From assembly GCA_018623155.1 (NCBI GenBank), contig JAAZVZ010000020.1, forward strand, positions 1 to 38,017: a stretch of DNA of 38,017 bases, written 5' to 3'. The DNA is from Glaciecola sp. (GTDB lineage: Bacteria > Pseudomonadota > Gammaproteobacteria > Enterobacterales > Alteromonadaceae). A program made the position numbers and the translations under genes. The notes under the pieces were generated by a model that was not told the origin of the DNA, made no database searches, and saw nothing but the letters and a program-made list of their open reading frames with translations. Positions 17,586 through 25,055 of this stretch are shown one piece after another; the stretch's first letter is position 1; each line of letters begins with the position of its first letter.

Positions 17586-18461
17586 ATGGCCTACTCGACC
17601 GTTGGAATACTAGGGAAACCTCAACATGAAGCCACTTATCAGAGTGTGCTTGGTCTAATTGATTACCTGCAAGAAAAGCAATGTAAAGTATTGATCGAGG
17701 AACGCCTGCAAAAGGAATTGACTGGAACTGACCTCCCCGCAGCAAGTTTAGTCGAAATCGGGCAAGAAGCGGATTTAGCCATTGTGGTGGGTGGTGATGG
17801 AAATATGCTCGGTGCAGCTCGTGTCCTGGCTCGATATGATATCCATGTGGTTGGCGTGAACCGCGGGAATTTAGGGTTTTTAACTGACATCAATCCAGAC
17901 AGCATTGTACCTGATTTAGATGATATATTTGCTGGTAATGGGATTGTTGAGGAACGCTTTTTACTCGAAGTGGATGTGCGTCGCCACGATTCACTCAAGT
18001 CGACTAATGTTGCAGTCAACGAAGTGGTTCTGCATCATGCCAAAGTGGCACATATGATGGAATTTGAAGTCTATATGAATGATAATTTCATGTTTACGCA
18101 ACGCTCGGATGGCCTAATTGTCGCAACACCCACTGGGTCAACGGCTTACTCATTATCTGGTGGGGGCCCAATTATGATGCCTTCCCTCAATGCGCTTACC
18201 CTAGTTCCAATGTTTCCTCACACTTTAACCAGTCGTCCAATCGTTGTTGACGCCGACAATACTGTTAAATTAGTCATATCACGAGAAAACACCGATGATT
18301 GTCAGGTCAGTTGTGACAGTCAAGTGGGTTTAAGTATCATGCCTGGTGACGAAGTGGTCATTCGCAAATTCCCCTCTCCTCTGAGGATTGTACATCCATC
18401 AAGCTACGACTACTTTCATGTTTTGCGCTCAAAGCTCAATTGGGGCAGTAAACTTTTCTAA
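17586..18461 (+). CDS. nadK: NAD kinase
   Basis: NadK phosphorylates NAD to NADP with ATP. The 291-residue length matches the E. coli enzyme. The diagnostic GGDGN motif is at residues 69-73 (VVGGDGNMLGAARVL). It is followed by GVNRGNLGFLTDI and the ATP/NAD-binding RSDGLIVATPTGSTAYSLSG. The start ATG has no strong ribosome site; 44 bases separate it from the dehydrogenase, so it may be cotranscribed. recN follows 91 bases later under its own SOS promoter. Confidence 0.97.
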   Translation: MAYSTVGILGKPQHEATYQSVLGLIDYLQEKQCKVLIEERLQKELTGTDLPAASLVEIGQEADLAIVVGGDGNMLGAARVLARYDIHVVGVNRGNLGFLTDINPDSIVPDLDDIFAGNGIVEERFLLEVDVRRHDSLKSTNVAVNEVVLHHAKVAHMMEFEVYMNDNFMFTQRSDGLIVATPTGSTAYSLSGGGPIMMPSLNALTLVPMFPHTLTSRPIVVDADNTVKLVISRENTDDCQVSCDSQVGLSIMPGDEVVIRKFPSPLRIVHPSSYDYFHVLRSKLNWGSKLF

Positions 18462-18481
18462 ATAAAAATCAAAAACTGCTC

Positions 18482-18535
18482 TTGATACTGTATGAAATAC
18501 TGTATATATTTAACTTATTGTATATTCATCCAGTA
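18482..18535 (+). promoter_or_regulatory. SOS-controlled recN promoter with LexA boxes
   Basis: TTGATA (18482-18487) and TATATT (18505-18510), 17 bases apart, form a good sigma-70 promoter. Three LexA-like sequences overlap it: TACTGTATGAAATACTGTAT (18486-18505), TACTGTATATATTTAACTTA (18498-18517) and TATTGTATATTCATCCAGTA (18516-18535). The last agrees with the E. coli consensus at about 16 of 20 positions and has both half-sites; the others have one strong CTGTAT half. Multiple boxes at recN are also known in E. coli. Confidence 0.82.
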
Positions 18536-18552
18536 CTTTTGAAGAGCTTGTT

Positions 18553-20232
18553 ATGTTAACTGCATTATCGATTGAGAATTTTGCGATTGTTCGCAATGTA
18601 TCCGTTCAATTTAAAAGTGGTTTGAGTGTCATTACCGGTGAAACAGGTGCGGGTAAATCCATTGCCATTGATGGATTAAGTTTGTGTTTAGGTGCCCGTG
18701 CCGATGCTTCAACTGTTCGCCAAGGAGCAGATAAAGCGCAACTCAATGCCTGGTTTAACCTAGCTGACTTACCCAAGGTTTCACAATGGTTGTCTGAACA
18801 TGAAATGCTTGATGACGAACAGCCAGATCACTGCCATATCCGTCGTGTCATTTCTGCTGAAGGTCGTTCTAAAGCTTTTATTAATGGCGTTTCCGTTACA
18901 TTAAGCCAACTTAAACTACTCAGTCAGCAACTATTAGCTATTCATGGGCAGCACGCACATCATTATCTGTTGAAACAAGAAGCACAGCTAGAGTTGGTTG
19001 ATAAATATGCCGAACATCCAGAACTACTGGAAGCGGTAAGTTGTGCATATCATGATTATCACTCATTACAGCAACAACTCAATCAATTACAAAAAGAACA
19101 ACAACAACGGGCAGATAGACGCCAACTGCTCAGTTATCAGGTACAAGAGCTTAATGATTTTGCCTTGCAAGAAAGTGAATTCACAGAACTTGAAATAGAA
19201 TACAAACGTTTAAGTAACGCACAAGATTTGCTTGAAAATGCGCAAAAAGCCGCTTACCGGATTAGTGAGGATGAGCAAAGTAATGCCGTGCGAATGATCC
19301 GCAAATCCATTCAAGAATTATCTGAACAAGTTGATAATGACCCCGCCTTAGCCGATATTATTACGTGTTTATCCGAGGCCGAAATCAACCTCAATGAAGC
19401 CTCAACACAGCTTAATGAATATTGTTCAGATTTAGAGCTCGATCCTATGCGCATGCAACAAGTTGAGACGCGTTTCAATCAAGCGATGGAACTTGCACGG
19501 AAACATGCTGTGATGCCTGAAGCACTATTCAGCCATCATCAAGGTCTCAAGCAAGAATACGATTCATTACAAGGCGATGAGGATTCAATACACTATCTAC
19601 AAACAAAATTAAATGTGGCGAGAAACACGTATCTTGAAGCAAGTACTAAGTTAAGTGAATCGCGTCACAAATACGGCCAAGAAATAGCAAACGCTGTTGT
19701 TCAAAGTGTATCCAAGATGAATATGCCGCACACGCAAATGCAATTTTCTGTGCAGCACAACACGCAAAGTCCATTTACACCACATGGACAGGATGATGTG
19801 CAAATCATGATCACAACAAACCCAGGACAACCAATGGGTCCAATTGATGAGATTGTCTCAGGTGGTGAGCTATCACGTATTGGTCTTGCCATACAGGTTA
19901 TTACTTCCGATCAAAATCACATACCAACACTCATCTTTGATGAAGTTGATACGGGGATTAGTGGACCAACTGCGTCAGTAATTGGACAGTTATTGCGCAA
20001 ATTGGGTCATACCACACAAGTGCTATGTGTGACTCATTTACCGCAAGTTGCCGCGCAAGGTCATCATCAATTGTTTGTGAATAAGTTAACCGATGGTCAT
20101 AGTACCGAGACAACAATGCGTGAACTCACGCAAGAACAGCGTTCTAGAGAACTTGCTCGCTTATTGGCCGGCGATGAAATTACAGAAACGGCGTTAGCAA
20201 ATGCCAATGAGTTATTAAAAAATGTCAGCTGA
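18553..20232 (+). CDS. recN: DNA repair protein RecN
   Basis: RecN is an SMC-like ATPase that helps repair double-strand breaks. The 559-residue protein begins MLTALSIENFAIVRNVSV with the Walker A motif GETGAGKS (29-36). A long glutamine-rich coiled coil occupies about residues 155-400. The C-terminal lobe has the ABC signature VSGGELSRIGLA and Walker B in PTLIFDEVDTGISG, followed by the VTHLPQVAAQGHHQLFVNK segment specific to RecN. It is preceded by an SOS promoter, so it is induced by DNA damage. bamE follows after 71 bases. Confidence 0.97.
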   Translation: MLTALSIENFAIVRNVSVQFKSGLSVITGETGAGKSIAIDGLSLCLGARADASTVRQGADKAQLNAWFNLADLPKVSQWLSEHEMLDDEQPDHCHIRRVISAEGRSKAFINGVSVTLSQLKLLSQQLLAIHGQHAHHYLLKQEAQLELVDKYAEHPELLEAVSCAYHDYHSLQQQLNQLQKEQQQRADRRQLLSYQVQELNDFALQESEFTELEIEYKRLSNAQDLLENAQKAAYRISEDEQSNAVRMIRKSIQELSEQVDNDPALADIITCLSEAEINLNEASTQLNEYCSDLELDPMRMQQVETRFNQAMELARKHAVMPEALFSHHQGLKQEYDSLQGDEDSIHYLQTKLNVARNTYLEASTKLSESRHKYGQEIANAVVQSVSKMNMPHTQMQFSVQHNTQSPFTPHGQDDVQIMITTNPGQPMGPIDEIVSGGELSRIGLAIQVITSDQNHIPTLIFDEVDTGISGPTASVIGQLLRKLGHTTQVLCVTHLPQVAAQGHHQLFVNKLTDGHSTETTMRELTQEQRSRELARLLAGDEITETALANANELLKNVS

Positions 20233-20255
20233 ACTTCTTATCGGTTGCAAGGTCT

Positions 20256-20286
20256 TATGTGCTAGGTTAGCATTTACGTATTAGCA
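20256..20286 (+). other. Hairpin between recN and bamE
   Basis: TGTGCTA and TAGCACA, about 17 bases apart, can form a 7-bp stem in the 71-base recN-bamE gap. No T run follows, so it does not look like a full terminator; coordinates are approximate. Confidence 0.3.
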
Positions 20287-20303
20287 CAACTAAAAAGACA
20301 ACT

Positions 20304-20669
20304 ATGCAAGCATTTAAGCAAACATTAGTACTTCTGGTACTGATGGTAAGTATATCTTCGTTAAGCGGTTGCTCAAACTGGATTTATCGCATTGATATTC
20401 CACAAGGCAACTACTTAGACAAGAGAGATGTTGAGAAACTCCGCATACAAATGACCAAAGAACAAGTGGAATTTGTATTAGGTAAACCAGTTATCAACGA
20501 TTTGTTTAACCAAGACACTTGGTATTATGTCTACGATATCAAACGTGGTATGAAAGGCTTTGGCGAAGATTTACGCAAAGAACTGGTTTTGCGTTTTGAA
20601 GACAATAAACTTATATCTGTTGATGGCGACTTTGAAGTGTCCGAAGATTTCGGGATTCCATTGGGTTAA
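20304..20669 (+). CDS. bamE: Outer membrane assembly lipoprotein BamE (SmpA)
   Basis: BamE is a small lipoprotein of the BAM complex that inserts beta-barrel proteins into the outer membrane. The 121 residues start with a lipoprotein signal and lipobox LSGC (lipidated Cys23). The mature part has the BamE fold signature: IPQGNYLDKRDVEKLRIQMT, then EQVEFVLGKPVINDLF and TWYYVYDIKRG, with the C-terminal strand ELVLRFEDNKLISVDGDF. The recN-bamE order is usual in gammaproteobacteria. The next gene starts one base after the stop. Confidence 0.95.
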   Translation: MQAFKQTLVLLVLMVSISSLSGCSNWIYRIDIPQGNYLDKRDVEKLRIQMTKEQVEFVLGKPVINDLFNQDTWYYVYDIKRGMKGFGEDLRKELVLRFEDNKLISVDGDFEVSEDFGIPLG

Positions 20670-20670
20670 G

Positions 20671-20937
20671 ATGATGGAAAAATTACTCGAACACATTGAT
20701 CTTAAACGCCTTGCGCGTATGTGTGGCCTAATACTGTTGTTACCTCTTGCAGCAACGATTTTGGATGAGAACTTTCAATGGGGAGCTTTTGACTTCCTAG
20801 TTGCTTACGTGCTTTTCTTCTTGGCTGGAGCCAGCATACAGATTACCATTCGTCATCCTCAAGCACTTTATAAGTTTAGCGCTGCCTTGGTGTTTATGAC
20901 AGTGGCAATTTTATGGGCGGTCTTAGCAACGGGTTAA
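20671..20937 (+). CDS. Unrecognised small membrane protein coupled to bamE
   Basis: An 88-residue protein that I do not recognise. It starts at ATG one base after the bamE stop (a second ATG follows at once), so it is probably made by translational coupling; a longer frame opening near 20560 only overlaps bamE. A charged N-terminus (MMEKLLEHIDLKRLARM) precedes three hydrophobic stretches, near residues 19-33 (GLILLLPLAATIL), 42-62 (FLVAYVLFFLAGASIQI) and 70-87 (FSAALVFMTVAILWAVLA). This predicts a compact inner-membrane protein. In other genomes bamE is often next to rnfH, which is absent here. Function unknown. Confidence 0.65.
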   Translation: MMEKLLEHIDLKRLARMCGLILLLPLAATILDENFQWGAFDFLVAYVLFFLAGASIQITIRHPQALYKFSAALVFMTVAILWAVLATG

Positions 20938-20967
20938 GCCGCCATATAACCGCCCTCTCTCTTCAGA

Positions 20968-21849
20968 CTATCGACGACGCATGGCTTGAGAAGTTCGTTT
21001 ATGGGCTTTCTTTCGCACTTCTTTGTGTTTTTTAACTGAACGTCGCATTTGCGCCAACTTCTTATGATCCAACTCGCTATCGTGAATGCCTAATACTGTT
21101 TGTTGTTCATTTGGCAATTGCACGCTTTTGCGTAAGGCATTTACAACATCTAATTCAGCTTCTACCCACGCACCTTGAGGTAAACGCTTAGGGAGTTCCA
21201 CAGGACCGTATTGCAATCGAATTAAGCGAGAAACTTGTACTTCTTGAGACTCCCATAAACGACGCACTTCTCGATTACGGCCTTCTGCTAACGTTACATC
21301 AAACCATTGATTGATACTGTCTTCTGCAGCCACACGCAAACGCACATCGTCAAATTTGGCTAGACCGTCTTCCAGCTCAACACCGCGAGTCATATTCGTG
21401 ATCATCGCTTGAGATACCGCGCCAAATACACGCACTGCATAATGACGTTGTACTTGGTGTTTTGGGTGCATTAAACGATTGGCCAATTCACCATCATTAG
21501 TAAATAACAATAAACCACTGGTATTCAAATCTAAACGTCCAACCGCAATCCAGCGACCATTGCGCAATGGTGGGAGACGATCAAATACCGTATCTCGTCC
21601 TTCTGGGTCAGAATTAGTGCATATCTCCCCTTCTGGTTTGTTATACATTAGTACTCGACACACAAAATCGTCTTTGTCGTATTTGACTAAGTTTCCATCA
21701 ACGCGAATTTGCTCGCCTACTTCGGCTCTATCCCCTAACGTTGCCACTTTACCATTAATGGATACGCGACCTGCCTCGATCCAGCGTTCCATTTCACGAC
21801 GAGAGCCAACGCCAGCGTTAGCAAGAATTTTTTGGAGTTTTTCAGACAT
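20968..21849 (-). CDS. rluB: 23S rRNA pseudouridine(2605) synthase RluB
   Basis: RluB isomerises U2605 in 23S rRNA. The 293-residue chain has an N-terminal S4 RNA-binding domain (SEKLQKILANAGVGSRREME) and the RsuA/RluB-type catalytic domain with GRLDLNTSGLLLFTNDG, whose aspartate is catalytic, and EGRNREVRRLWES. The C-terminus is a basic tail rich in Lys and Arg (KKHKEVRKKAHKRTSQAMRRR is its end region), typical for rRNA enzymes. It starts one base after the scpB stop, so it is the last gene of the rnm-yciO-scpA-scpB-rluB unit. RluE/RluF-type activity is less likely given the context. Confidence 0.92.
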   Translation of the reverse strand: MSEKLQKILANAGVGSRREMERWIEAGRVSINGKVATLGDRAEVGEQIRVDGNLVKYDKDDFVCRVLMYNKPEGEICTNSDPEGRDTVFDRLPPLRNGRWIAVGRLDLNTSGLLLFTNDGELANRLMHPKHQVQRHYAVRVFGAVSQAMITNMTRGVELEDGLAKFDDVRLRVAAEDSINQWFDVTLAEGRNREVRRLWESQEVQVSRLIRLQYGPVELPKRLPQGAWVEAELDVVNALRKSVQLPNEQQTVLGIHDSELDHKKLAQMRRSVKKHKEVRKKAHKRTSQAMRRR

Positions 21850-21850
21850 G

Positions 21851-22510
21851 TTAGTGCAGTTGCTCAGAAGTTGATGGTGTTTCGGATGTGAGTATATCAG
21901 ATTGCGTGCTATCCGGTGAGTTTTGTGTATTGTTGGACGAATTTTGAGACTCTGTGGTTAATTCTTGGGCATCTTCTAAAGCAGCCATAAACGCGTCTAC
22001 TTCAGGTAAATCTGACAAAGATTGCATCCCAAAATAATCCAGAAAGCCCTTTGTCGTAGCATATAATGCCGGACGCCCTGGTACCTCTTTATGGCCTACA
22101 ACCGATACCCACTCACGTTCTTGCAAGGTTTTCATAATATTACTGCTGACAGTTACGCCGCGAACTTGCTCAATTTCGCCACGAGTGATGGGTTGTCGAT
22201 AAGCAATAAGCGCTAACGTTTCAAGCAATGCACGAGAGTACTTTGGTGCCGATTCTTGCCATAACCTCCCCAACCATTGCGACAAGCTATCTTGGGAAAC
22301 AAAGCGAAAGCCTGTGGCAGTTTCTTGTAATACTATGCCTCTTGGTGCGTAATCCAACATCAATTCATTAATGACTTTGTTAAGGGCTTGAGTAGAAACT
22401 GAAAAATCCAACAGCACAGTGGATTTAAGGCGATCTCGGCTAATTGGCTGATCTGAAACAAAAATCGCCGCCTCAATTAATTGTTTTAATTGCTCATGAG
22501 ATATTTTCAT
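21851..22510 (-). CDS. scpB: Segregation and condensation protein B
   Basis: ScpB is the winged-helix kite partner of SMC-ScpA condensins. Residues about 1-165 give tandem winged helices with LIEAAIFVSDQPISRDRL at the start, and SRALLETLALIAYRQPITRGEIEQVRGV followed by WVSVVGHKEVPGRPALYATT, which is the family signature. The last about 40 residues are a low-complexity Ser/Thr/Asn/Gln tail of unknown use. The start lies three bases after the scpA stop. No smc gene is in the window. Confidence 0.94.
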   Translation of the reverse strand: MKISHEQLKQLIEAAIFVSDQPISRDRLKSTVLLDFSVSTQALNKVINELMLDYAPRGIVLQETATGFRFVSQDSLSQWLGRLWQESAPKYSRALLETLALIAYRQPITRGEIEQVRGVTVSSNIMKTLQEREWVSVVGHKEVPGRPALYATTKGFLDYFGMQSLSDLPEVDAFMAALEDAQELTTESQNSSNNTQNSPDSTQSDILTSETPSTSEQLH

Positions 22511-22513
22511 ATC

Positions 22514-23401
22514 TTAGTCGTCCTCTACTGCCAGTTGCGCTTTCAATCTTATATTTACAACACCTAAAGCATCCGATTGCATACACTCGAGTAAACCTTC
22601 TTTGGTTAATTCTAAAATAGCCAAAAAGCTCACTACACAGCCTGCTTTCCCTTCTTCTGGGGTAAATAAATCCGTCAATGTCATAAACGAATCGTGTTTG
22701 AGTGTTTGTAAAATTTGACTCATGCGCTCTCTAGTTGAAAGTTGCTCGCGTTCAATTTGATGATGTGCAAATGCCTCTGCACGTTGCATAGCTTCGGCAA
22801 ACGCTAATACGATATCCGCCATGGCAACATGAGGATGAATTTTTTCAGGAGATATGTTTTTAGCAGGTACCGCGGTCGCTGCAAATCTATCTCGTCCCAT
22901 TCTGGGTAATGTATCTAACTCCTGTGAGGCGTGTTTGATGATTTCATATTCTTTGAGCCTTCTGATCAATTCAGTACGTGGGTCGATCTCGTCTTCCTCA
23001 TCAGCTGGAGGCTTTGGTAAGAGAAGACGAGATTTAATTTCGGCCAATATAGCTGCCATCAACATATATTCTGCAGCAAGTTCTAACTTTACCTCCTGCA
23101 TCAGTTCAACATATTCCATGTATTGCTTTGTGATGTCTAAGATAGGTAAATCGATGATGTCAATTTTTTGTTTGCGGATAAGGTAAAGCAACAGATCAAG
23201 AGGACCTTCAAAGGTTTCCAAGATCACTTCTAACGCATCGGGTGGAATAAATAAGTCCTCAGGCTTTTCAACCAATGCCTCACCATGCACAAATGCCAAC
23301 GGAAGCGGCTGTTGGATCATTGGCGCCTTTGCCTGGTCTGATTGTGGTTTATCCGAATCGCTCACACGCCTACTCAAATACACTGACATCGCCACTGCCA
23401 T
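22514..23401 (-). CDS. scpA: Segregation and condensation protein A
   Basis: ScpA is the kleisin that bridges SMC heads and binds ScpB. The conserved part starts near residue 55 with EVILETFEGPLDLLLYLIRKQKIDI, the usual N-terminal kleisin helix. It continues through YMEYVELMQEVKLELAAEYMLMAAILAEIKSRLLLPKP and ends with a winged-helix C-terminus. The frame is open for 295 residues and overlaps yciO by 32 bases. In-frame ATG (23389) and GTG starts shortly downstream are also possible, since the first about 25 residues look poorly conserved and no start has a clear ribosome site. Confidence 0.9.
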   Translation of the reverse strand: MAVAMSVYLSRRVSDSDKPQSDQAKAPMIQQPLPLAFVHGEALVEKPEDLFIPPDALEVILETFEGPLDLLLYLIRKQKIDIIDLPILDITKQYMEYVELMQEVKLELAAEYMLMAAILAEIKSRLLLPKPPADEEDEIDPRTELIRRLKEYEIIKHASQELDTLPRMGRDRFAATAVPAKNISPEKIHPHVAMADIVLAFAEAMQRAEAFAHHQIEREQLSTRERMSQILQTLKHDSFMTLTDLFTPEEGKAGCVVSFLAILELTKEGLLECMQSDALGVVNIRLKAQLAVEDD

Positions 23402-23990
23402 GACGAATTACGTTGATTTCTCCTTCCGATAAATCCAGTACTGAGGTCGGTTGCTCTCCAATGTAACCGCCGTGAATAATTAAGCCGACTTGTTTCTCAA
23501 GCCGGTCTCGAATCGCATCTGGATCGAATTCTGCCATATCTTCACCCGGTAGAATAAGGGTAGTGCTCATTAATGGCTCGCCCAGCTCTTCTAAAATCGC
23601 TAAAGCAATAGTATTGTCTGGAACGCGTATACCGATGGTCTTACGCTTGGGGTTTTGTAACCGCTTTGGCACTTCTTTGGTCGCTTTAAAAATAAAAGTA
23701 TATGGACCTGGCGTATTATTTTTAAGTAAGCGAAACGATATATTATCAACGCGTGCATACTCTGATAACTCCGACATATCTCGGCACATCAACGTAAAAT
23801 TGTGTTCCTTGGACAAATCTCGAATGCGACAAATTTGCTCTAACGCCGACTTGTTATCCATTTGACAGCCAATGGAATACCCAGAATCGGTTGGATAGAC
23901 AATGACCTGACCAGACTTTATGATTTCAACCGTTTGTTTAATCAAGCGGGGTTGAGGATTATCTGGGTGAACGAAAAAAAACTGACTCAT
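23370..23990 (-). CDS. yciO: Sua5/YciO/YrdC-family protein YciO
   Basis: A 206-residue protein with the YrdC fold that binds RNA and nucleotides, related to the threonylcarbamoyl-AMP synthase TsaC. The start SQFFFVHPDNPQPRLIKQ and the motif VIVYPTDSGYSIGC are typical of the YciO branch, as are the basic KRLQNPKRKTIGIRVPDN and the STTLILPGED segments. YciO itself has no well-established essential role. The ATG overlaps the rnm stop (ATGA). The rnm-yciO pair beside the trp operon is also seen in E. coli. Confidence 0.92.
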   Translation of the reverse strand: MSQFFFVHPDNPQPRLIKQTVEIIKSGQVIVYPTDSGYSIGCQMDNKSALEQICRIRDLSKEHNFTLMCRDMSELSEYARVDNISFRLLKNNTPGPYTFIFKATKEVPKRLQNPKRKTIGIRVPDNTIALAILEELGEPLMSTTLILPGEDMAEFDPDAIRDRLEKQVGLIIHGGYIGEQPTSVLDLSEGEINVIRHGSGDVSVFE

Positions 23991-24844
23991 GATGCCTTCC
24001 TACATTCTGGCCAATCTGCCCATACGGTGGGCAAATCAGAATCAATATCGAGCTTGCGCCCCAATTCGCTCCAAGGACTTGGAGCATGAAAGTCCGACCC
24101 CACTGCGGCAAGCAGCTGATACTCTCGAGCCAGACTGAATAAAAGTTGTTTTTTGGTAGGCGACATATTGGGATGGGTCACTTCCATGCCTTGTCCGTTT
24201 GCGTCTTTAAATTCCTCTAACAACCGTCTGAGCCATTTGGTCTTCATATCGTAATGGCCAGGATGCGCTAACACAGCGACGCCTCCAGCATCACGGATCC
24301 ATGTTATGGCTTTTGCGATAGTTGGCCACGGCGCATTGACATAGGCTTTTTTGTCTTTGCCCAAATACTGTGAAAACGCACTTTGCCAACTGCTTACCTC
24401 ACCACGGTCCAGGAGCACTTGCGCAAGATGTGCACGGGTGATTTGGCCTGTACCAACCCGCGCCATTGCCTCATCAAACACTCCTTCAATACCGATTTTG
24501 GCGAGCTTGTTGCACATTTTTTGTGCTCGAGTTAAGCGCACTTCAGACTGCTCAGCTAAGCGTGAGGCTAAAGTCTGATCCTGATAGTCAATATGCAATC
24601 CGAGTACGTGTATTTCAAAGCCATGCCATTTGGTAGAGATTTCAACACCACTGATAATTTGTAACGGTCTTTTTTGTGAAGCCTGATACTCACGTGCTTC
24701 TGCTATGCCTTGTACCGTGTCATGGTCTGTAATTGCCAACACATCTACTTGTTGATTATGGGCACGCATGACTAATTCTGAAGGGGACAACTTACCATCA
24801 GAATAATGTGTATGCGTGTGTAAATCTATTTTCATCAAATACAT
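23987..24844 (-). CDS. rnm: PHP-domain 5'-3' exonuclease RNase AM (YciV/TrpH)
   Basis: This PHP phosphoesterase corresponds to E. coli YciV, characterised as the 5'-3' exoribonuclease RNase AM that trims 5' ends of rRNA. The metal ligands start at once with DLHTHTHYSDGKLSP and continue with AITDHDTVQGI, ISGVEISTKWHGFEIHVLG, VAVLAHPGHYD and VGSDFHAPS. The frame is 285 residues from the upstream ATG; the second ATG (Met4, at 24835) starts KIDLHTHTH directly and may be the true start. Neither has a good ribosome site. It is divergent from trpL with under 90 bases between, the same arrangement as E. coli. Confidence 0.93.
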   Translation of the reverse strand: MYLMKIDLHTHTHYSDGKLSPSELVMRAHNQQVDVLAITDHDTVQGIAEAREYQASQKRPLQIISGVEISTKWHGFEIHVLGLHIDYQDQTLASRLAEQSEVRLTRAQKMCNKLAKIGIEGVFDEAMARVGTGQITRAHLAQVLLDRGEVSSWQSAFSQYLGKDKKAYVNAPWPTIAKAITWIRDAGGVAVLAHPGHYDMKTKWLRRLLEEFKDANGQGMEVTHPNMSPTKKQLLFSLAREYQLLAAVGSDFHAPSPWSELGRKLDIDSDLPTVWADWPECRKAS

Positions 24845-24846
24845 AG

Positions 24847-24929
24847 TTGCAATTATGTTAATAATGGTTAGTATATATCACACAACAGAACAAACCAACG
24901 TTCTAATAAGGTTCTATAAGGTAATACCC
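24847..24929 (+). promoter_or_regulatory. trp operon promoter and leader 5' end
   Basis: The gap between rnm and trpL holds TTGCAA (24847-24852) and TATATA (24872-24877), 19 bases apart: a plausible but imperfect promoter. I see no full TrpR operator; only a TTAGTA half-like sequence covers the -10. Tandem near-identical units GTTCTAATAAG (24900-24910) and GTTCTATAAG (24911-24920) precede the trpL ribosome site, and AGAAC / GTTCT (24887-24904) is a short inverted repeat. Confidence 0.45.
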
Positions 24930-24977
24930 ATGCTTACAACACGCATTGCAAACATCTGGTGGTGGCAGTCTCTATAG
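24930..24977 (+). CDS. trpL: trp operon leader peptide
   Basis: A 15-residue ORF, MLTTRIANIWWWQSL, with three consecutive Trp codons. Ribosome stalling at these codons when charged tRNA-Trp is scarce is the sensor of transcription attenuation. TAAGG lies eight bases upstream of the ATG. The first codons (CTTACAACACG) can pair with the GTGTGTGTAAG stretch ending at 25001, forming the 1:2 hairpin. Confidence 0.92.
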   Translation: MLTTRIANIWWWQSL

Positions 24978-25032
24978 GGCTGTGATTCGTGTGTGTGTAA
25001 GAATAAGCCCGTCATATGTAACGGGCTTTTTT
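24977..25032 (+). terminator. trp attenuator (antiterminator and terminator)
   Basis: The terminator is an 8-bp stem AAGCCCGT / ACGGGCTT (25005-25012 and 25021-25028), an 8-base loop and a run of six Ts (25027-25032). The competing antiterminator uses GGGCT (24977-24981), overlapping the trpL stop, against AGCCC (25006-25010). The 1:2 protector pairs the start of trpL with 24984-25001. All four classic segments can therefore be assigned. Confidence 0.88.
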
Positions 25033-25055
25033 ATTGGAATAAGGAAAATATCAAC

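Noticed and set aside
24855-24900. A TrpR operator at the trp promoter
   Set aside because: Only a half-like TTAGTA is present and no symmetric partner was found.
24993-25055. An upstream GTG start for trpE adding 21 residues
   Set aside because: It lies within the attenuator hairpin and lacks a ribosome site, while the GTG at 25056 has AAGGAA at good spacing.
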